A program made the position numbers and the translations under genes. Below, piece after piece: positions 16,061 through 25,900 of a stretch of DNA of 49,365 bases. The stretch's first letter is position 1. Every line of letters starts with the position of its first letter. The DNA is taken from the NCBI GenBank assembly GCA_020849275.1, contig JADLGO010000072.1:1-49365 (forward strand), given 5' to 3'. The stretch is from Chthonomonadales bacterium (GTDB lineage: Bacteria > Armatimonadota > Chthonomonadetes > Chthonomonadales > CAJBBX01). The notes beneath the pieces are model-generated. The model saw nothing but the letters and a program-made list of their open reading frames with translations. It searched no databases and was not told where the DNA came from.

Positions 16061-16438
16061 TTGGCCAGAATCGCGGGTGTAGACCTGCCGCGCGACAAGC
16101 GCGTGGAATATGCGCTCCCCTACATCTACGGCATCGGGCTGTCTCGCGCCCGCCAGATCGTGGCGCAGGCCGGCATCCAGCCGGAGACTCGGGTGCGCGA
16201 CCTGACGGAGAACGAGAGCAGCCGGCTGCGCGAGATCATCGAGCGCGACTACCGCGTGGAGGGTGACCTGCGGCGGGAGGTCTCGCTGAACATCCGTCGT
16301 CTCGTGGAGATCGGCTGCTACCGCGGCCTGCGCCATCGGCGCGGACTGCCGGTGCGCGGGCAGCGCACCAAGACCAACGCGCGCGTCCGCAAGGGCCCCA
16401 AGCGCACGATCGCCGGCAAGAAGAAGGCGAAGAAGTAA
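16061..16438 (+). CDS. rpsM: 30S ribosomal protein S13 (TTG start)
   Basis: S13 sits at the top of the 30S head and forms bridges with L5. The 125 residues open [32 protein letters not shown] and end [38 protein letters not shown]. The start is TTG 16061 with GGGAGG seven bases upstream; the family sequence begins exactly there. Confidence 0.95.
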   Translation: MARIAGVDLPRDKRVEYALPYIYGIGLSRARQIVAQAGIQPETRVRDLTENESSRLREIIERDYRVEGDLRREVSLNIRRLVEIGCYRGLRHRRGLPVRGQRTKTNARVRKGPKRTIAGKKKAKK

Positions 16439-16508
16439 GGCGGGCCCGGCCGCGCCCGGCCGAAGGGCCGGCGGCGCGCGCGGGCGCACACGAGAGGACG
16501 AGGACCGC

Positions 16509-16913
16509 ATGGCGAACAAGAAGACAACCGGAGCCGCATCGCGCCAGAAGCCCAAGGAGAGGAAGAACGTGCCGGCGGGCGTGGTGCACATCCAGTCGAC
16601 TTTCAACAACACCATCATCAGCATCACGGACGTCAAGGGCGACACCATCTCCTGGTCGAGCGCCGGGGCGATCGGCTTCAAGGGCACCAAGAAGGGCACG
16701 CCCTTCGCGGCCCAGATCGCGGCGGAGAACGCGGCGCGCAAGGCGATGGAGCACGGCATGCGCCGCGTGGAGGTGTTCGTGCGCGGGCCCGGAAGCGGGC
16801 GCGAGACGGCGGTTCGCTCGCTGCAGGCCGTGGGCCTCGAGGTCGCGCTCATCAAGGACGTCACGCCGATCCCGCACAACGGGTGTCGGGCGCCCAAGCG
16901 GCGGCGCGTCTAG
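16509..16913 (+). CDS. rpsK: 30S ribosomal protein S11
   Basis: S11 lines the mRNA exit (platform). The 134 residues carry [50 protein letters not shown] and [24 protein letters not shown], ending [29 protein letters not shown] precedes the ATG. Confidence 0.96.
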   Translation: MANKKTTGAASRQKPKERKNVPAGVVHIQSTFNNTIISITDVKGDTISWSSAGAIGFKGTKKGTPFAAQIAAENAARKAMEHGMRRVEVFVRGPGSGRETAVRSLQAVGLEVALIKDVTPIPHNGCRAPKRRRV

Positions 16914-16927
16914 CGCCGGCGCATCCA

Positions 16928-16945
16928 GGCCGGGCATGCCCGGCC
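16928..16945 (+). other. 18-nt perfect palindrome in rpsK-rpsD spacer
   Basis: GGCCGGGCATGCCCGGCC is its own reverse complement and lies 15 bases after rpsK. As RNA it folds into a short stem (about 7 bp with a 4-nt loop). No T-run follows. The whole rpsK-rpsD spacer is 188 bp, long for this operon, and could hold an S4-responsive leader, as S4 regulates the alpha operon in E. coli. Confidence 0.5.
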
Positions 16946-17101
16946 CACTATGCGAGGGAGGACGACACGGCCGACCGGGCCGCGTAAACTCCCAGGAGCG
17001 CGGCGAGCGCGCTCTCACTTGCTGGGAATCGCCGTTCCGCGCCGACCGACCGGCCGCGGCGCGCATGGGGACGGCATCCAGAAGGAGCATTCCGCAAACC
17101 G

Positions 17102-17737
17102 ATGGCAACGAGTGGCGATCCCCGGTGCAGACAGTGCCGCCGGGAGGGAGAGAAGCTCTTCATCAAGGGCGAGAAGTGCATTCGGCACTGCACCCTCGAC
17201 AAAGAGAAGCGGCGCAAGCCGCCGGGAATGCATGGCGGCAACGTCATCCAGCGCAAGCTCACCGAATACGGCGTGCAGCTTCGCGAGAAGCAGAAGCTCC
17301 GCCGCATCTACCGTGTGATGGAAGGTCAGTTCCGCGACTACATGGCCGAGGCCGAGCGGCGCCGCGGGGTCACGGGCGAGAACCTGCTGCAGCTCCTGGA
17401 GATGCGGCTGGACAACGTGATCTACCGGTTGGGTCTGGCCGATTCGCGTGCCCAGGCGCGGCAACTCGTCAGTCACCGCTTCTTCACCGTGAACGCCCGC
17501 CGGGTGAACATCCCGTCCTACCAGGTGCGCCTCGACGACACCATTGGCATCCATGAGTCCAAGGTGCAGACCGGCATCATGCGGGAGATCCGCGAGAAGA
17601 TCCACACGCGGTCCCTCCCGGACTGGCTGGAGTTCGACATCAACACGCTGTCGGGCAAGGTGGTTTCCGCGCCGACGCGCGACCAGATCGACACCGGCGT
17701 TCAGGAGCAGTTGATCGTCGAGTTCTACTCCCGCTGA
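17102..17737 (+). CDS. rpsD: 30S ribosomal protein S4, zinc-binding form
   Basis: S4 is a primary 16S-binding assembly protein. The 211 residues start with a four-cysteine cluster, C9-x2-C12-x13-C26-x3-C30, which fits the zinc-binding S4 class. The core follows with RKPPGMHGGNVIQRKLTEYGVQLREKQKLRRIYRVME and the S4 RNA-binding domain LDNVIYRLGLADSRAQARQLVSHRFFTVNARRVNIPSYQV. AGAAGGAGCATTCC lies upstream. A long reading from 16950 in another frame overlaps it and is not real. Confidence 0.95.
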   Translation: MATSGDPRCRQCRREGEKLFIKGEKCIRHCTLDKEKRRKPPGMHGGNVIQRKLTEYGVQLREKQKLRRIYRVMEGQFRDYMAEAERRRGVTGENLLQLLEMRLDNVIYRLGLADSRAQARQLVSHRFFTVNARRVNIPSYQVRLDDTIGIHESKVQTGIMREIREKIHTRSLPDWLEFDINTLSGKVVSAPTRDQIDTGVQEQLIVEFYSR

Positions 17738-17762
17738 TCCCACACGGGCGGCGGCCGGACGA

Positions 17763-17788
17763 CCGCGCGCTCCGCGCGGAGCGCGCGG
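17763..17788 (+). other. 26-nt perfect palindrome in rpsD-rpoA spacer
   Basis: Bases 17763-17788 form a perfect palindrome of G, C and two A:T pairs, folding to an 11-bp stem with a 4-nt loop. It is followed by a second GC-rich inverted segment. No T-run is present. It lies 25 bases after rpsD and 33 before rpoA, and may influence the ratio of S4 to RNA polymerase alpha. Confidence 0.55.
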
Positions 17789-17821
17789 CGGCTTCGGGCG
17801 CCGCGCTGACAGAGGTCACTC

Positions 17822-18838
17822 ATGGAAATCACGCTACCACGAATCGAGACTCTGGAGGAGACCGGGACCAACGGGAAGTTCGTCGTCGAGCCGCTGGAGC
17901 GCGGCTACGGCGTGACGCTCGCCAACTCCCTGCGGAGGGTCATGCTCTCCTCCATCGAGGGCGCGGCGGTCACCTACGTCAAGATCGAGAAGGTGCTGCA
18001 CGAGTTCTCGACCATTCCGGGGCTCAAGGAAGACACCTCCGAGCTCCTGCTGAACCTGAAGGCGCTCTACGTGAAGGTCGATCCCAACGGCACGGAGCCC
18101 GCCGAGCCCACCACCATCCGGATCGCCCGGAGGGGCGAGGGACGGATCACCGGGGCCGACGTGGAATGCCCGGACGGCGTCGAGGTCGTTAACCCGGACG
18201 TCTACCTCGCCACCATCTCGGACGAGGACGCAAGCCTTGAGATGGAGATGACGGTCGAGGTCGGCAAAGGCTACGTGCTGCCGGACAAGCAGGAGCGCAG
18301 GGCCCTGCAGCCGATCGGCGTCATCCCGGTGGGCTCGGCCTTCACTCCGGTCCGCAAGGTCAACTACACCGTAGAGGCGACCCGTGTCGGGTTCAAGACC
18401 GACTTCGAGCGCCTGGTGCTGGAGATCACGACGAACGGCACGATCAAGCCGAGCGAGGCCATCAGCCAGGGCGCGGCCATCCTCGACCGCTACTTCCGCT
18501 ACTTCATGGAGTTTGGCGGCGTGTCGACGGCGGTGGACGCCGACCCGGCGCTGCTGCCCGAGACACAGGCGGGTATTGAGGCCCCTGATGCCCGCATCGA
18601 GGAGCTCGACTTCGGGGTACGCACCTACAACTGCCTGAAGAAGGCGAACATCCTCACCATCGCCGAGTTGGTGCAGACCACCGAGACCGATCTGATGCAG
18701 ATCCGCAACTTCGGTAAGAAGTCGCTGCTGGAGGTGCGCGAGAAGCTCTCGCAGTGGGGCCTCTCCCTCAAGGGCGGCAGTACCGTCTCGACGGACGACG
18801 TGGAGGCAGAGGTCGCCGAAGGTCCCGAGGACGAGTAG
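17822..18838 (+). CDS. rpoA: RNA polymerase alpha subunit
   Basis: The 338-residue protein has both usual parts. The N-terminal domain (residues 1 to about 235) dimerises and binds beta and beta'; it shows [63 protein letters not shown]. The C-terminal domain (about 257-315) binds UP elements and activators, with [51 protein letters not shown]. The tail is acidic. It is placed between rpsD and rplQ as usual. Confidence 0.97.
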   Translation: MEITLPRIETLEETGTNGKFVVEPLERGYGVTLANSLRRVMLSSIEGAAVTYVKIEKVLHEFSTIPGLKEDTSELLLNLKALYVKVDPNGTEPAEPTTIRIARRGEGRITGADVECPDGVEVVNPDVYLATISDEDASLEMEMTVEVGKGYVLPDKQERRALQPIGVIPVGSAFTPVRKVNYTVEATRVGFKTDFERLVLEITTNGTIKPSEAISQGAAILDRYFRYFMEFGGVSTAVDADPALLPETQAGIEAPDARIEELDFGVRTYNCLKKANILTIAELVQTTETDLMQIRNFGKKSLLEVREKLSQWGLSLKGGSTVSTDDVEAEVAEGPEDE

Positions 18839-18857
18839 CGGACGAAAGGACACAGCC

Positions 18858-19346
18858 ATGCGACATCGCGTTGGAGGCCGTAAGCTCGGCCTGCCGAGCG
18901 ATCAGCGCCGTGCCCTCCTCAAGGGACTGGTGCGATCGCTCTTCGAGAACGACCGGATCGTGACCACCGAGACGCGGGCCAAGGACGTCAAGCCGATCGC
19001 CGAGAAGCTGATCACCACGGCCAAGCGCGGCGACATGAACGCGCGGCGCCTCGTGCGCCGGTTCATCGACTCCAACATCGAGGAGTTCGGAGTCAACACG
19101 GAGACCCGCAAGGTCGCCCGCAACCCGCATTACGTGGTGCCTCGTCTGTTTGAGGTGATCGCGCCGCGCTACCGCAACCGCCCGGGCGGCTACACGCGCA
19201 TCACGAAGCTCGGGCCCCGGAGGGGCGACGCCGCGCCGATGGTGGTGCTGGAGCTCGTGGAAGGCGAGGAGGTCGTCGCCCCCACCGCCGCCACGACGCC
19301 GGCCCCGGTGGCGCCGCGCCGCGGCTTGTTCGGTCGCCGGAAGTAG
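18858..19346 (+). CDS. rplQ: 50S ribosomal protein L17 with C-terminal extension
   Basis: L17 lies at the tunnel exit rim. The first 115-125 residues match the family ([46 protein letters not shown], then [23 protein letters not shown]). A further about 30 residues, Ala/Thr/Pro-rich and ending RRGLFGRRK, bring it to 162. GAAAGGACACAGCC precedes the ATG. It lies 19 bases after rpoA. Confidence 0.94.
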   Translation: MRHRVGGRKLGLPSDQRRALLKGLVRSLFENDRIVTTETRAKDVKPIAEKLITTAKRGDMNARRLVRRFIDSNIEEFGVNTETRKVARNPHYVVPRLFEVIAPRYRNRPGGYTRITKLGPRRGDAAPMVVLELVEGEEVVAPTAATTPAPVAPRRGLFGRRK

Positions 19347-19373
19347 CCGGCCGCGCACGGCGCGCAACCGCCC

Positions 19374-20108
19374 ATGCGCTGCTTCAGGGTCGGAATCGAG
19401 TACGACGGCACGGAGTTCGCGGGCTTTCAGTTCCAGCCCGGCCTGCGGACGGTGCAGCAGCAGATCGAGGACGCCGTCGCCCGCCTGACCGGCGCGCGGG
19501 TGCGCGTGGACGCCGCGGGCCGCACCGACGCGGGAGTCCACGCCCTGGGCCAGGTGGTCAGCCTCCGAGTGGATACGCGGATACCGACCGAGCGGCTCTC
19601 GGCCGCGTTGAACAGCGCGCTGCCGCGCGACGTGCGCGCGGTGGGCGCAGTGGAGGCCGATGAGCGGTTCCACGCCCGCTTCAGCGCGCGATCGCGGGCG
19701 TATGTGTACGTGCTGCTGCAGCGTGAGCATCCGTCGGCACTGTTTGGGCGATACGCCTGGCACGTGCCGGGGCCACTGGACATCGCGGCCATGCGGTCCG
19801 CGGCGCGATCATTGCCGGGCACGCGCGACTTTGCCGCTTGGGCCAACGGCGTGGTGGAAGCGCGGACAACGGTACGCGAGGTGACGCTCTGCCGGGTGCG
19901 GCGGGCCGGGCGGCTGGTACTGGTTCGAATCGAGGCCAACGCCTTCCTGCGCGGCATGGTGCGCAACGTGGTTGGCACCCTGGTGCAGGTGGGGCTGGGG
20001 CGCCGCCCCCCGGAAGACGTGGAGGCCATCACACTGTCACGACAGCGCTCGGAGGCGGGGCCGACCGCCCCGCCCCAGGGCCTGTGCCTGGTTCGGGTGC
20101 GCTATTGA
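19374..20108 (+). CDS. truA: tRNA pseudouridine synthase A
   Basis: TruA converts uridines 38-40 of tRNA anticodon stems to pseudouridine. The 244 residues carry the catalytic motif AAGRTDAGVHALGQV with Asp52, the N-terminal IEYDGTEFAGFQFQP and the C-terminal FLRGMVRNVVGTLVQVGLGR. rplQ-truA-rplM-rpsI is a common order. No strong Shine-Dalgarno is seen just before the ATG, so translation may depend on read-through of ribosomes from rplQ. Confidence 0.95.
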   Translation: MRCFRVGIEYDGTEFAGFQFQPGLRTVQQQIEDAVARLTGARVRVDAAGRTDAGVHALGQVVSLRVDTRIPTERLSAALNSALPRDVRAVGAVEADERFHARFSARSRAYVYVLLQREHPSALFGRYAWHVPGPLDIAAMRSAARSLPGTRDFAAWANGVVEARTTVREVTLCRVRRAGRLVLVRIEANAFLRGMVRNVVGTLVQVGLGRRPPEDVEAITLSRQRSEAGPTAPPQGLCLVRVRY

Positions 20109-20172
20109 GCCGGCGGTAGCCGGAATCCGGGAGTGCCATCCCGGGCAACGCAGCGGTTGAGGAGCTATCCTG

Positions 20173-20619
20173 ATGAGGACGTTTTCCGCCAAGCCGGAGG
20201 AGGTGACGCGCGACTGGCACGTCATCGACGCCGCCGGCTACTCGATGGGCCGGCTGGCCTCCGACGTGGCGCGCCTGCTGCGCGGCAAGCATAAGCCCAT
20301 CTACACCCCGCATATCGACACGGGCGACTTCGTCATCGTGGTCAACGCGGCGAAGCTGGTGCTGACCGGCCGCAAGGCCGGCGAGAGCATCTATAGGCAC
20401 TCCGGCTGGCCCGGCGGCCTCAAGAGCATTACCCGTGGCGCCGAGCTGGAGCGCAGGCCGCGGGAGGCCTTCCGCCGGGTGGTGCGCGGCATGCTCCCGC
20501 ACAATCGCCTGGGCGACGCCATGATCAACAAGCTCAAGGTCTACGCCGGACCCGACCATCCGCACGCCGCGCAGAAGCCCACCGAGTGGGTGAGCCCGGC
20601 CGGTAAGCAAGGAGAGTAA
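20173..20619 (+). CDS. rplM: 50S ribosomal protein L13
   Basis: The 148-residue L13 carries [66 protein letters not shown] and ends with [43 protein letters not shown] precedes the ATG. The 64-bp leader holds a 6-bp stem (20127-20132 with 20139-20144); L13 often autoregulates its own mRNA in other bacteria. Confidence 0.96.
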   Translation: MRTFSAKPEEVTRDWHVIDAAGYSMGRLASDVARLLRGKHKPIYTPHIDTGDFVIVVNAAKLVLTGRKAGESIYRHSGWPGGLKSITRGAELERRPREAFRRVVRGMLPHNRLGDAMINKLKVYAGPDHPHAAQKPTEWVSPAGKQGE

Positions 20620-20622
20620 AGC

Positions 20623-21018
20623 GTGCTCACTCCCGTTCGCTACTATGGAACCGGGAAGCGCAAGAACGCCATCGCGCGAGTCTGGATCCAGCCCGGCTCC
20701 GGAACGATCGTAATCAACGATCGTCCGGCCGAGCGCTATCTGGGGCGGTTGGTGCTCCAGCGCCTCATTCAGCAGCCCTTCGAGGTGACCGAGATGCTCG
20801 GCCGCTTCGACGTGATCGCCCGCTGCAAGGGCGGCGGCGTGAGCGGTCAGGCCGGCGCCGTGCGTCACGGCATCAGCAAGGCACTGCTCGAGGCGGACCC
20901 GGACCTGCGGCCCGCGCTGCGCAAGCTCGGCTTCCTCACGCGCGATCCGCGCGTCAAGGAGCGCAAGAAGTATGGCCGCAAGCGCGCGCGACGCGGCTTC
21001 CAGTTCAGCAAGCGCTAG
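20623..21018 (+). CDS. rpsI: 30S ribosomal protein S9 (GTG start)
   Basis: S9 reaches into the P site with its C-terminal tail. The 131 residues show [43 protein letters not shown] and the end [24 protein letters not shown], with the invariant final SKR that contacts P-site tRNA. The start GTG 20623 follows AAGGAGAGTAAAGC, three bases after the rplM stop. Confidence 0.96.
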   Translation: MLTPVRYYGTGKRKNAIARVWIQPGSGTIVINDRPAERYLGRLVLQRLIQQPFEVTEMLGRFDVIARCKGGGVSGQAGAVRHGISKALLEADPDLRPALRKLGFLTRDPRVKERKKYGRKRARRGFQFSKR

Positions 21019-21044
21019 GCTCGCGAGCGGACCGATCCATCGCG

Positions 21045-21078
21045 CGCCCCGGGGCGGCCCACGGCCCGCCCCGGGGCG
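21045..21078. terminator. Convergent (probably bidirectional) terminator
   Basis: A perfect 13-bp stem (21045-21057 with 21066-21078, 8-nt loop) lies 26 bp after rpsI and 37 bp before the end of the oppositely oriented Nudix gene. TCTTG follows on the + strand. It would end the ribosomal superoperon and could serve the - strand operon too. Confidence 0.6.
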
Positions 21079-21115
21079 TCTTGCCACCGCCTGTCGGCGC
21101 GCGAAGGCGCCCCGC

Positions 21116-21595
21116 CTAAGCCTGGGCTCTGGTCCCACGGCCGAGGGCCCCCTCCAGACGGTCAAGGAACGCCGCCTGCGCGACGCCGATGCGAACGCGC
21201 GCCTCCTTCAGCCCGAAGAACGCCGCGCGATCCACCTCCGGCGCCACGATCCAGTTCCCGGAGAGCGGCGGCCATTGTATGTGGAAGGTATTGGAGGGCA
21301 ACGGTCCGTCCGGCAGATCGCCATTGCACGCCCAGGCGTGCACCACCTTGCCGCCCCGCTGACGGACCCATCCGAGCTTCAGGAAGGGGCGCTCCGCCAC
21401 CATCCCCACCTCCTCGCGCAGCTCGCGGATCGCCGCATCCAGCAGCGGCTCGCCGCGGTTCGGCAAGCCCTTCGGGATGCTCCACCAGCCCGCGTCGCGA
21501 TGCGCGTAGATGGGGCCCCCGGGATGGGCGAGCAGCACCTCGAGCAACCCCTCCCGCACACGGTACGGCAGCATCCCCGCGCTCACAAGCGGCAT
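21116..21595 (-). CDS. Nudix hydrolase
   Basis: The 159-residue protein has a perfect Nudix box at residues 43-65: G43-x5-E49-x7-R57-E58-L59-x-E61-E62-x-G64. Nudix enzymes hydrolyse nucleoside diphosphates linked to another group. The lead-in (SAGMLPYRVREGLLEVLLAHPGGP then WWSIPKG) is the common small Nudix form seen near nucleotide-clean-up genes; the substrate cannot be told. The ATG overlaps the end of the upstream GT87-type gene by 13 bp, so the two are probably translationally coupled and expressed as the last gene of a four-gene operon. Confidence 0.9.
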   Translation of the reverse strand: MPLVSAGMLPYRVREGLLEVLLAHPGGPIYAHRDAGWWSIPKGLPNRGEPLLDAAIRELREEVGMVAERPFLKLGWVRQRGGKVVHAWACNGDLPDGPLPSNTFHIQWPPLSGNWIVAPEVDRAAFFGLKEARVRIGVAQAAFLDRLEGALGRGTRAQA

Positions 21596-22908
21596 GGCGA
21601 CTCCCCGTCCGCCCGCGGCCCGGGGTCGGCGCCCTCCTCCCATGCGCCGCGCCGGTCCGCTCCCACGCGCGCCGCGGCCGCCATCGACGCCGCGAACGCG
21701 AGCGCCACGATGGCCCCGCCCGCGCACTTCAGGTAGGCGAGCGCCGTCGGGCCGAAGCGCCCGAGGACGAGGTTCTGAACCTGCGCGGTCGGGTAGAGAC
21801 CGAAGAAGAGCAGAACTGGCACGGCCGCGAGCGCGGCCCCCCGCCCGCGGCGCGCGGCGGGGCAGAACGCCCACGCGACGGCCGGCGCCACGAGGACCGC
21901 CGCCTCGTAGTGGTTGTGGTAGATCCAGAGCAACGACAGGCAGCAGACGGGGGCCGCGTAGGCCGCCAGCAACTCGGGCCGGCGGGCCACGGGCCGGGCT
22001 CCGGCGGCGCCCGCCACCAGCCAGAGCGCGCACGCCATGCTCAGCAGCAGCGCGAAGGCGCGGGCGGGGCCGACGCCACGCGTCGCTCCGTTCACCAGAT
22101 ACACCCAGTCCAGGCGCATCACCGCGAAGGGAACGTGCGGGTTCGGCGCGTTGATCTCGTCGGGGCGTTCCGTGCGCGCAAGATGCGCGCGGTAACCGGC
22201 CACGGCCGGCGCGCCTCCGAGCCAGGCGAAACCTGCCGCGTTCAGAGCAACCCAGAGCCCGAGCACCGCGCCGGCCACGCCCCACTGGCGCCGGATGGCG
22301 GCGAGGGCGACGAATGGCAGTCCATTGGTGAACTTGAGCGCGATCGCGATGGTCCCGAGGACGATCGCCGAGCGAGCGCGCCCGCGCAGCAGGGCCGCCG
22401 CGAACAGGCAGAGCAGGCCAGCCTGCAGCGGCGCCGGCTGCAGCACCGAGAAGCCCCACCGCACGCACGCGGCGCACGCCACGATTCCGCAGGTCAGCAG
22501 CAGCGCGTGCCGGGGCGCCGCGGGCGCCAGGGCCCGCGCGAGTGCCGCGCAGCCCCCCAGCAGCACGGCCAGGCTCAGCACGAAGTAGACCGTGCGGGCG
22601 GTTTCCAGCGGGAGCGCGGCGAGCGGGAGCGTGACGATGCCGGTCGACGGCGGGTAGGCCTGCACGATCGAGCGGTCGACGCCGGCCCATTCGCGGCAGG
22701 CTTCGCGGATCGCCCCCGGGTCGTAGGCGTCGCGGCGCGCGGCCATCATCCGGGCCAGCACGTAGGGCCACACGAAGTCGAACCCCTGCTGCCGTCGGCA
22801 CGAGAGCCAGTTGATGGCGACGCCCGCGAGCACGAGGAACAGCCCGAGGGCGGCCAGGGCGCGGCGCGGCCGAGCGTGGGCGGCGTGCAAGGCGGCGGCC
22901 GTGGTCAT
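21583..22908 (-). CDS. GT87/DUF2029-type membrane protein (putative glycosyltransferase)
   Basis: The 441-residue protein is strongly hydrophobic with about nine to eleven membrane segments. It contains features of the GT87/DUF2029 class (polyprenyl-phosphate-sugar-dependent mannosyltransferases in actinobacteria): an early loop with DFVWPYVLARMMAARRDAYDP, then AYPPSTGIVTLPLAALPLETAR, and ALKFTNGLPFVALAAIRRQWGVAG. The donor and acceptor are not known. The ATG 22908 follows AAGGGGAGATGCC. It lies 46 bp downstream of the large secreted protein gene. The assignment rests on overall pattern and not on a single decisive motif. Confidence 0.7.
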   Translation of the reverse strand: MTTAAALHAAHARPRRALAALGLFLVLAGVAINWLSCRRQQGFDFVWPYVLARMMAARRDAYDPGAIREACREWAGVDRSIVQAYPPSTGIVTLPLAALPLETARTVYFVLSLAVLLGGCAALARALAPAAPRHALLLTCGIVACAACVRWGFSVLQPAPLQAGLLCLFAAALLRGRARSAIVLGTIAIALKFTNGLPFVALAAIRRQWGVAGAVLGLWVALNAAGFAWLGGAPAVAGYRAHLARTERPDEINAPNPHVPFAVMRLDWVYLVNGATRGVGPARAFALLLSMACALWLVAGAAGARPVARRPELLAAYAAPVCCLSLLWIYHNHYEAAVLVAPAVAWAFCPAARRGRGAALAAVPVLLFFGLYPTAQVQNLVLGRFGPTALAYLKCAGGAIVALAFAASMAAAARVGADRRGAWEEGADPGPRADGESPCRL

Positions 22909-22954
22909 GGCATCTCCCCTTGCCGCGCCCGCGCGCCTCCGCCGGTGCGCGGCG

Positions 22955-25900
22955 CTACGGCCGGACGCGCAGCGTGACGCGGCGGCGCGCCCCGAACCGC
23001 GCGCGGCCCGCCGCCTCCAGCGTGAATACGGCCGCCGAGTCCGCGCGCAGGCCGGGCGAAACGAGGATCTCTGGCACGAGCAGGTCGCCGTAACGCGGCA
23101 CGTCACGCGGGATCGGCGTGGAGAACGCCAGCCGTGACAGCGCGCTCGAGTCGGCGTCCGGCCGGTCGTCGCCGATCACGTAGACGCGCCCCTCGCCGCC
23201 GGCGGCCAGCCAGCTCGCCTCGCCGGTGTTCGCGACCCGCAGCCGCGCCATCACCGGCTCACCAGTCCCCACGCTCACCGTGCCGTCGCGCTCCACGGCG
23301 GTCCACGGCCCCTGCCCGCTCCGCACCTGCAGACTGACGATCTCGGAGTTAAGGTGCTTCAGCGGGCTGAATCCGTCGTAGGGAAGGTTGCCGACCGCCA
23401 CGAGGGGGCAGGTGGCCGAGCTCGTGCCGGTGCCCTCCGTCCGAACCCCGGCGTGCCGGCCAGAGCGCAGCGCCCGTACGTACTCGGCCTTGTGTTCCTC
23501 GTAGACGGCCTGGTAGGCCGCGGCGTGGCGGTCGCGGTCCACGGTGATCCACACGTCCGGGCGCGGCGTCTCGCGCGGCGAGGTGACCCGCCGGGCGGCG
23601 GCGCGCAGGGCGAGCGCCGACTCGCGCGGCGTGCCGTCGGGCGCCAGCACGCCGAAGTCGCTGCGCTCGTCCACGCGGTAGCCTCCCACTGACCACCAGC
23701 CCGCCAGGCCGGAGGCGCCGGAGTCGACGAGCATCCGCGCGAAACCCCGGTAGAGCTCCCTCTGCTCCGCCGCCTTCGTGCCCGTCGTGTCGTAGGGGTA
23801 GATGGACATGCCGAGCTCCGCCCAGAACACCGGCTTGCCGTTGCCGGCCCAGCGACCGTAGGCGGTTGAGAACCCGGCCTCCTCCGGCACGAGCCCATAG
23901 CCTTCCGGTGACGCGAAGTCGAAGTGCATGCCGGTGGAGGCCATGTCGTACGCGAACCAGCTTGTCCAACTCGGCTGCGTGGCCGAGCGCGCCGAGATGA
24001 GCTGGTGCGGAGCGAGCGCCCGGATGGCGCGGATGACGTGCCCGTAGCGCCGGCTGATCACGTCGTCGGCGCAGCGCTCGTAGGCGCTGACCATCTTGAG
24101 CCAGGGCCCGTCGCCGCGAAGGTGCGCGTCGGGCGGGTTCGTGATGCGGCCTGCCTCGTCGCGCGGCGCCGGGTACCCCCATGCGCTCTCCGCGTGCGCC
24201 ACGCTCCCGTACCGCTCGACGATCCAGTCCTGCCAGTCGCCATCCCAGCGCGCGCGGTCGGCCTGGGGCCCAAGATGGTGCTCCCAGGCGATGTCGAAGG
24301 CCCAGATGTTGGGGTTGCGCGCGAAGCGCCCCTCGCGGATGTGGCTCGTGAACAGGGGCTCGTCGGTCTGGAAGGGGTGCGCCCCCGGCAGGAAGAGGTT
24401 GACGCGAATCCCGTGGCGGGCCGCGCGATAGACGAAGTCATTGACCTGCGCGACGCACTCGCTCGTGCCCAGCGAGATGCTCAGGCTCGTGAAGCCCAGC
24501 GACTGGAAGGTGGCCAGGTCGCGCTCCACGATCTGCGGGTCGTAGTGCTGCGGGGCGAGCCAGTGGCCCCAGAACTCGGCGGTGTCGGCGCCGGCCACGT
24601 TGGTCTGCCAGTAGTTCACTCCGTACGGGTACCATTTGCGCTCGCTGCCCGCGCGCGGCTCCCAGAAGTCGCCCGCGCGCACGCGGACGAAGTCGCGGGC
24701 GGCGCCACCAGGATCCGGCGCCACGCTGATCGACTGCTCGATGCGGTCGACAGAGCGACCGCCCACGCGGAGCTCCGCGACGACCCGGTGGAGTCCGGTC
24801 CGCGCGGCCCCGGGCAACCAGTCGACGCGCACCCGCCCGGTGCGGCCAGGCTCCAGGCGCATCCTGCTCTCGCGCTCCAGCACGGGCGCGGGGAAGCCCT
24901 GGCGATAGAGCCGAAGCCGCAGCGAGACGCGGCGCGGCACCGAGCCCAGGTTGACGGCCACGGCGCTCAGCGGGGCGCGCTGGCCCGGGAAGTAGGAGAA
25001 CCGGGGCGCCCCCGCGCGGGCCAGGAACACGCCGCCGGCGATGCGCTTCACCATCGTGGCGGCGCGCGCGGGCAGCCCGGACGGCCCGTCGGCGCACGCC
25101 ACGTAGGCCCATACTGCGCCCCGGTAGGGCACGCCCAGGCTGATCCAGAGGGACTCGCGGGCGCCGCGAGGGCGCCCCTGCGCGTCTCGCACCCAGCGCA
25201 GCGGGACCCACCGGCCCACGCGCGTGCCACCCGATCCCAGTCCGCGCGGTCGCGCGATCGGGACGACGATCGGCCCGGTCTGGTTGCCCGTAGCTGCGGC
25301 CCTCTGAAGCTCAGCCGCCGTCGGATGCGCCGAGGGCAACCGGTAGACCTTGTAGGACGGGCTCAGGATCTCCAGCGTCGGCAGGGTCAGGTCGGGTCGC
25401 ACGGCGCCGGCCGGCAGCCGCGCCGGGCCGATGCCGGCCACCCAGTAGGTGTGCCGCCCGTTCGGCACGTCGGCGTGCGCCTTGCCGAGGCCGATGGTGA
25501 GGTGGGCCGCGTTCGCCGGGTGGAAACGATCGTCCGAGCCGCCGCGCCCTTTCGAGGGGTTGTCAGGCCAGTAGACGAAGTCCTCGGGCGTCAGGACGTG
25601 CCGCGTCCAGCGTGTGGTGAGGGGGATCGTGGCGATCCACCGCGAGCCGTCGCGCTCCTGCCACTCGACGAGCATGCCGGTCGTGCGCGGGCCCCCCTTC
25701 GCCCAGAGCGCCGTCAGGTCGCTGCCCGGCGGGAAGGCGTGGCTCACCGGGCGCCGCAGGGTGTCCCAGTTGGCCAGGTTCGCCAGGTCCACGCGCAGGG
25801 CCTCGGGCGCCCGCGGCGGGCCGGTGCGCTCGGATCGCCAGTGGGTCTGGCCCGTCACGCTGTCGGACCCGCGGCTCCATCCGCCGGCCGGGTCCTCCTC

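Noticed and set aside
16950-17318. 122-residue + strand reading overlapping the rpsD leader and start
   Set aside because: It lies in another frame to S4, starts in the spacer, and its residues (Arg, Gly, Ser-rich) look like frame-shifted DNA.
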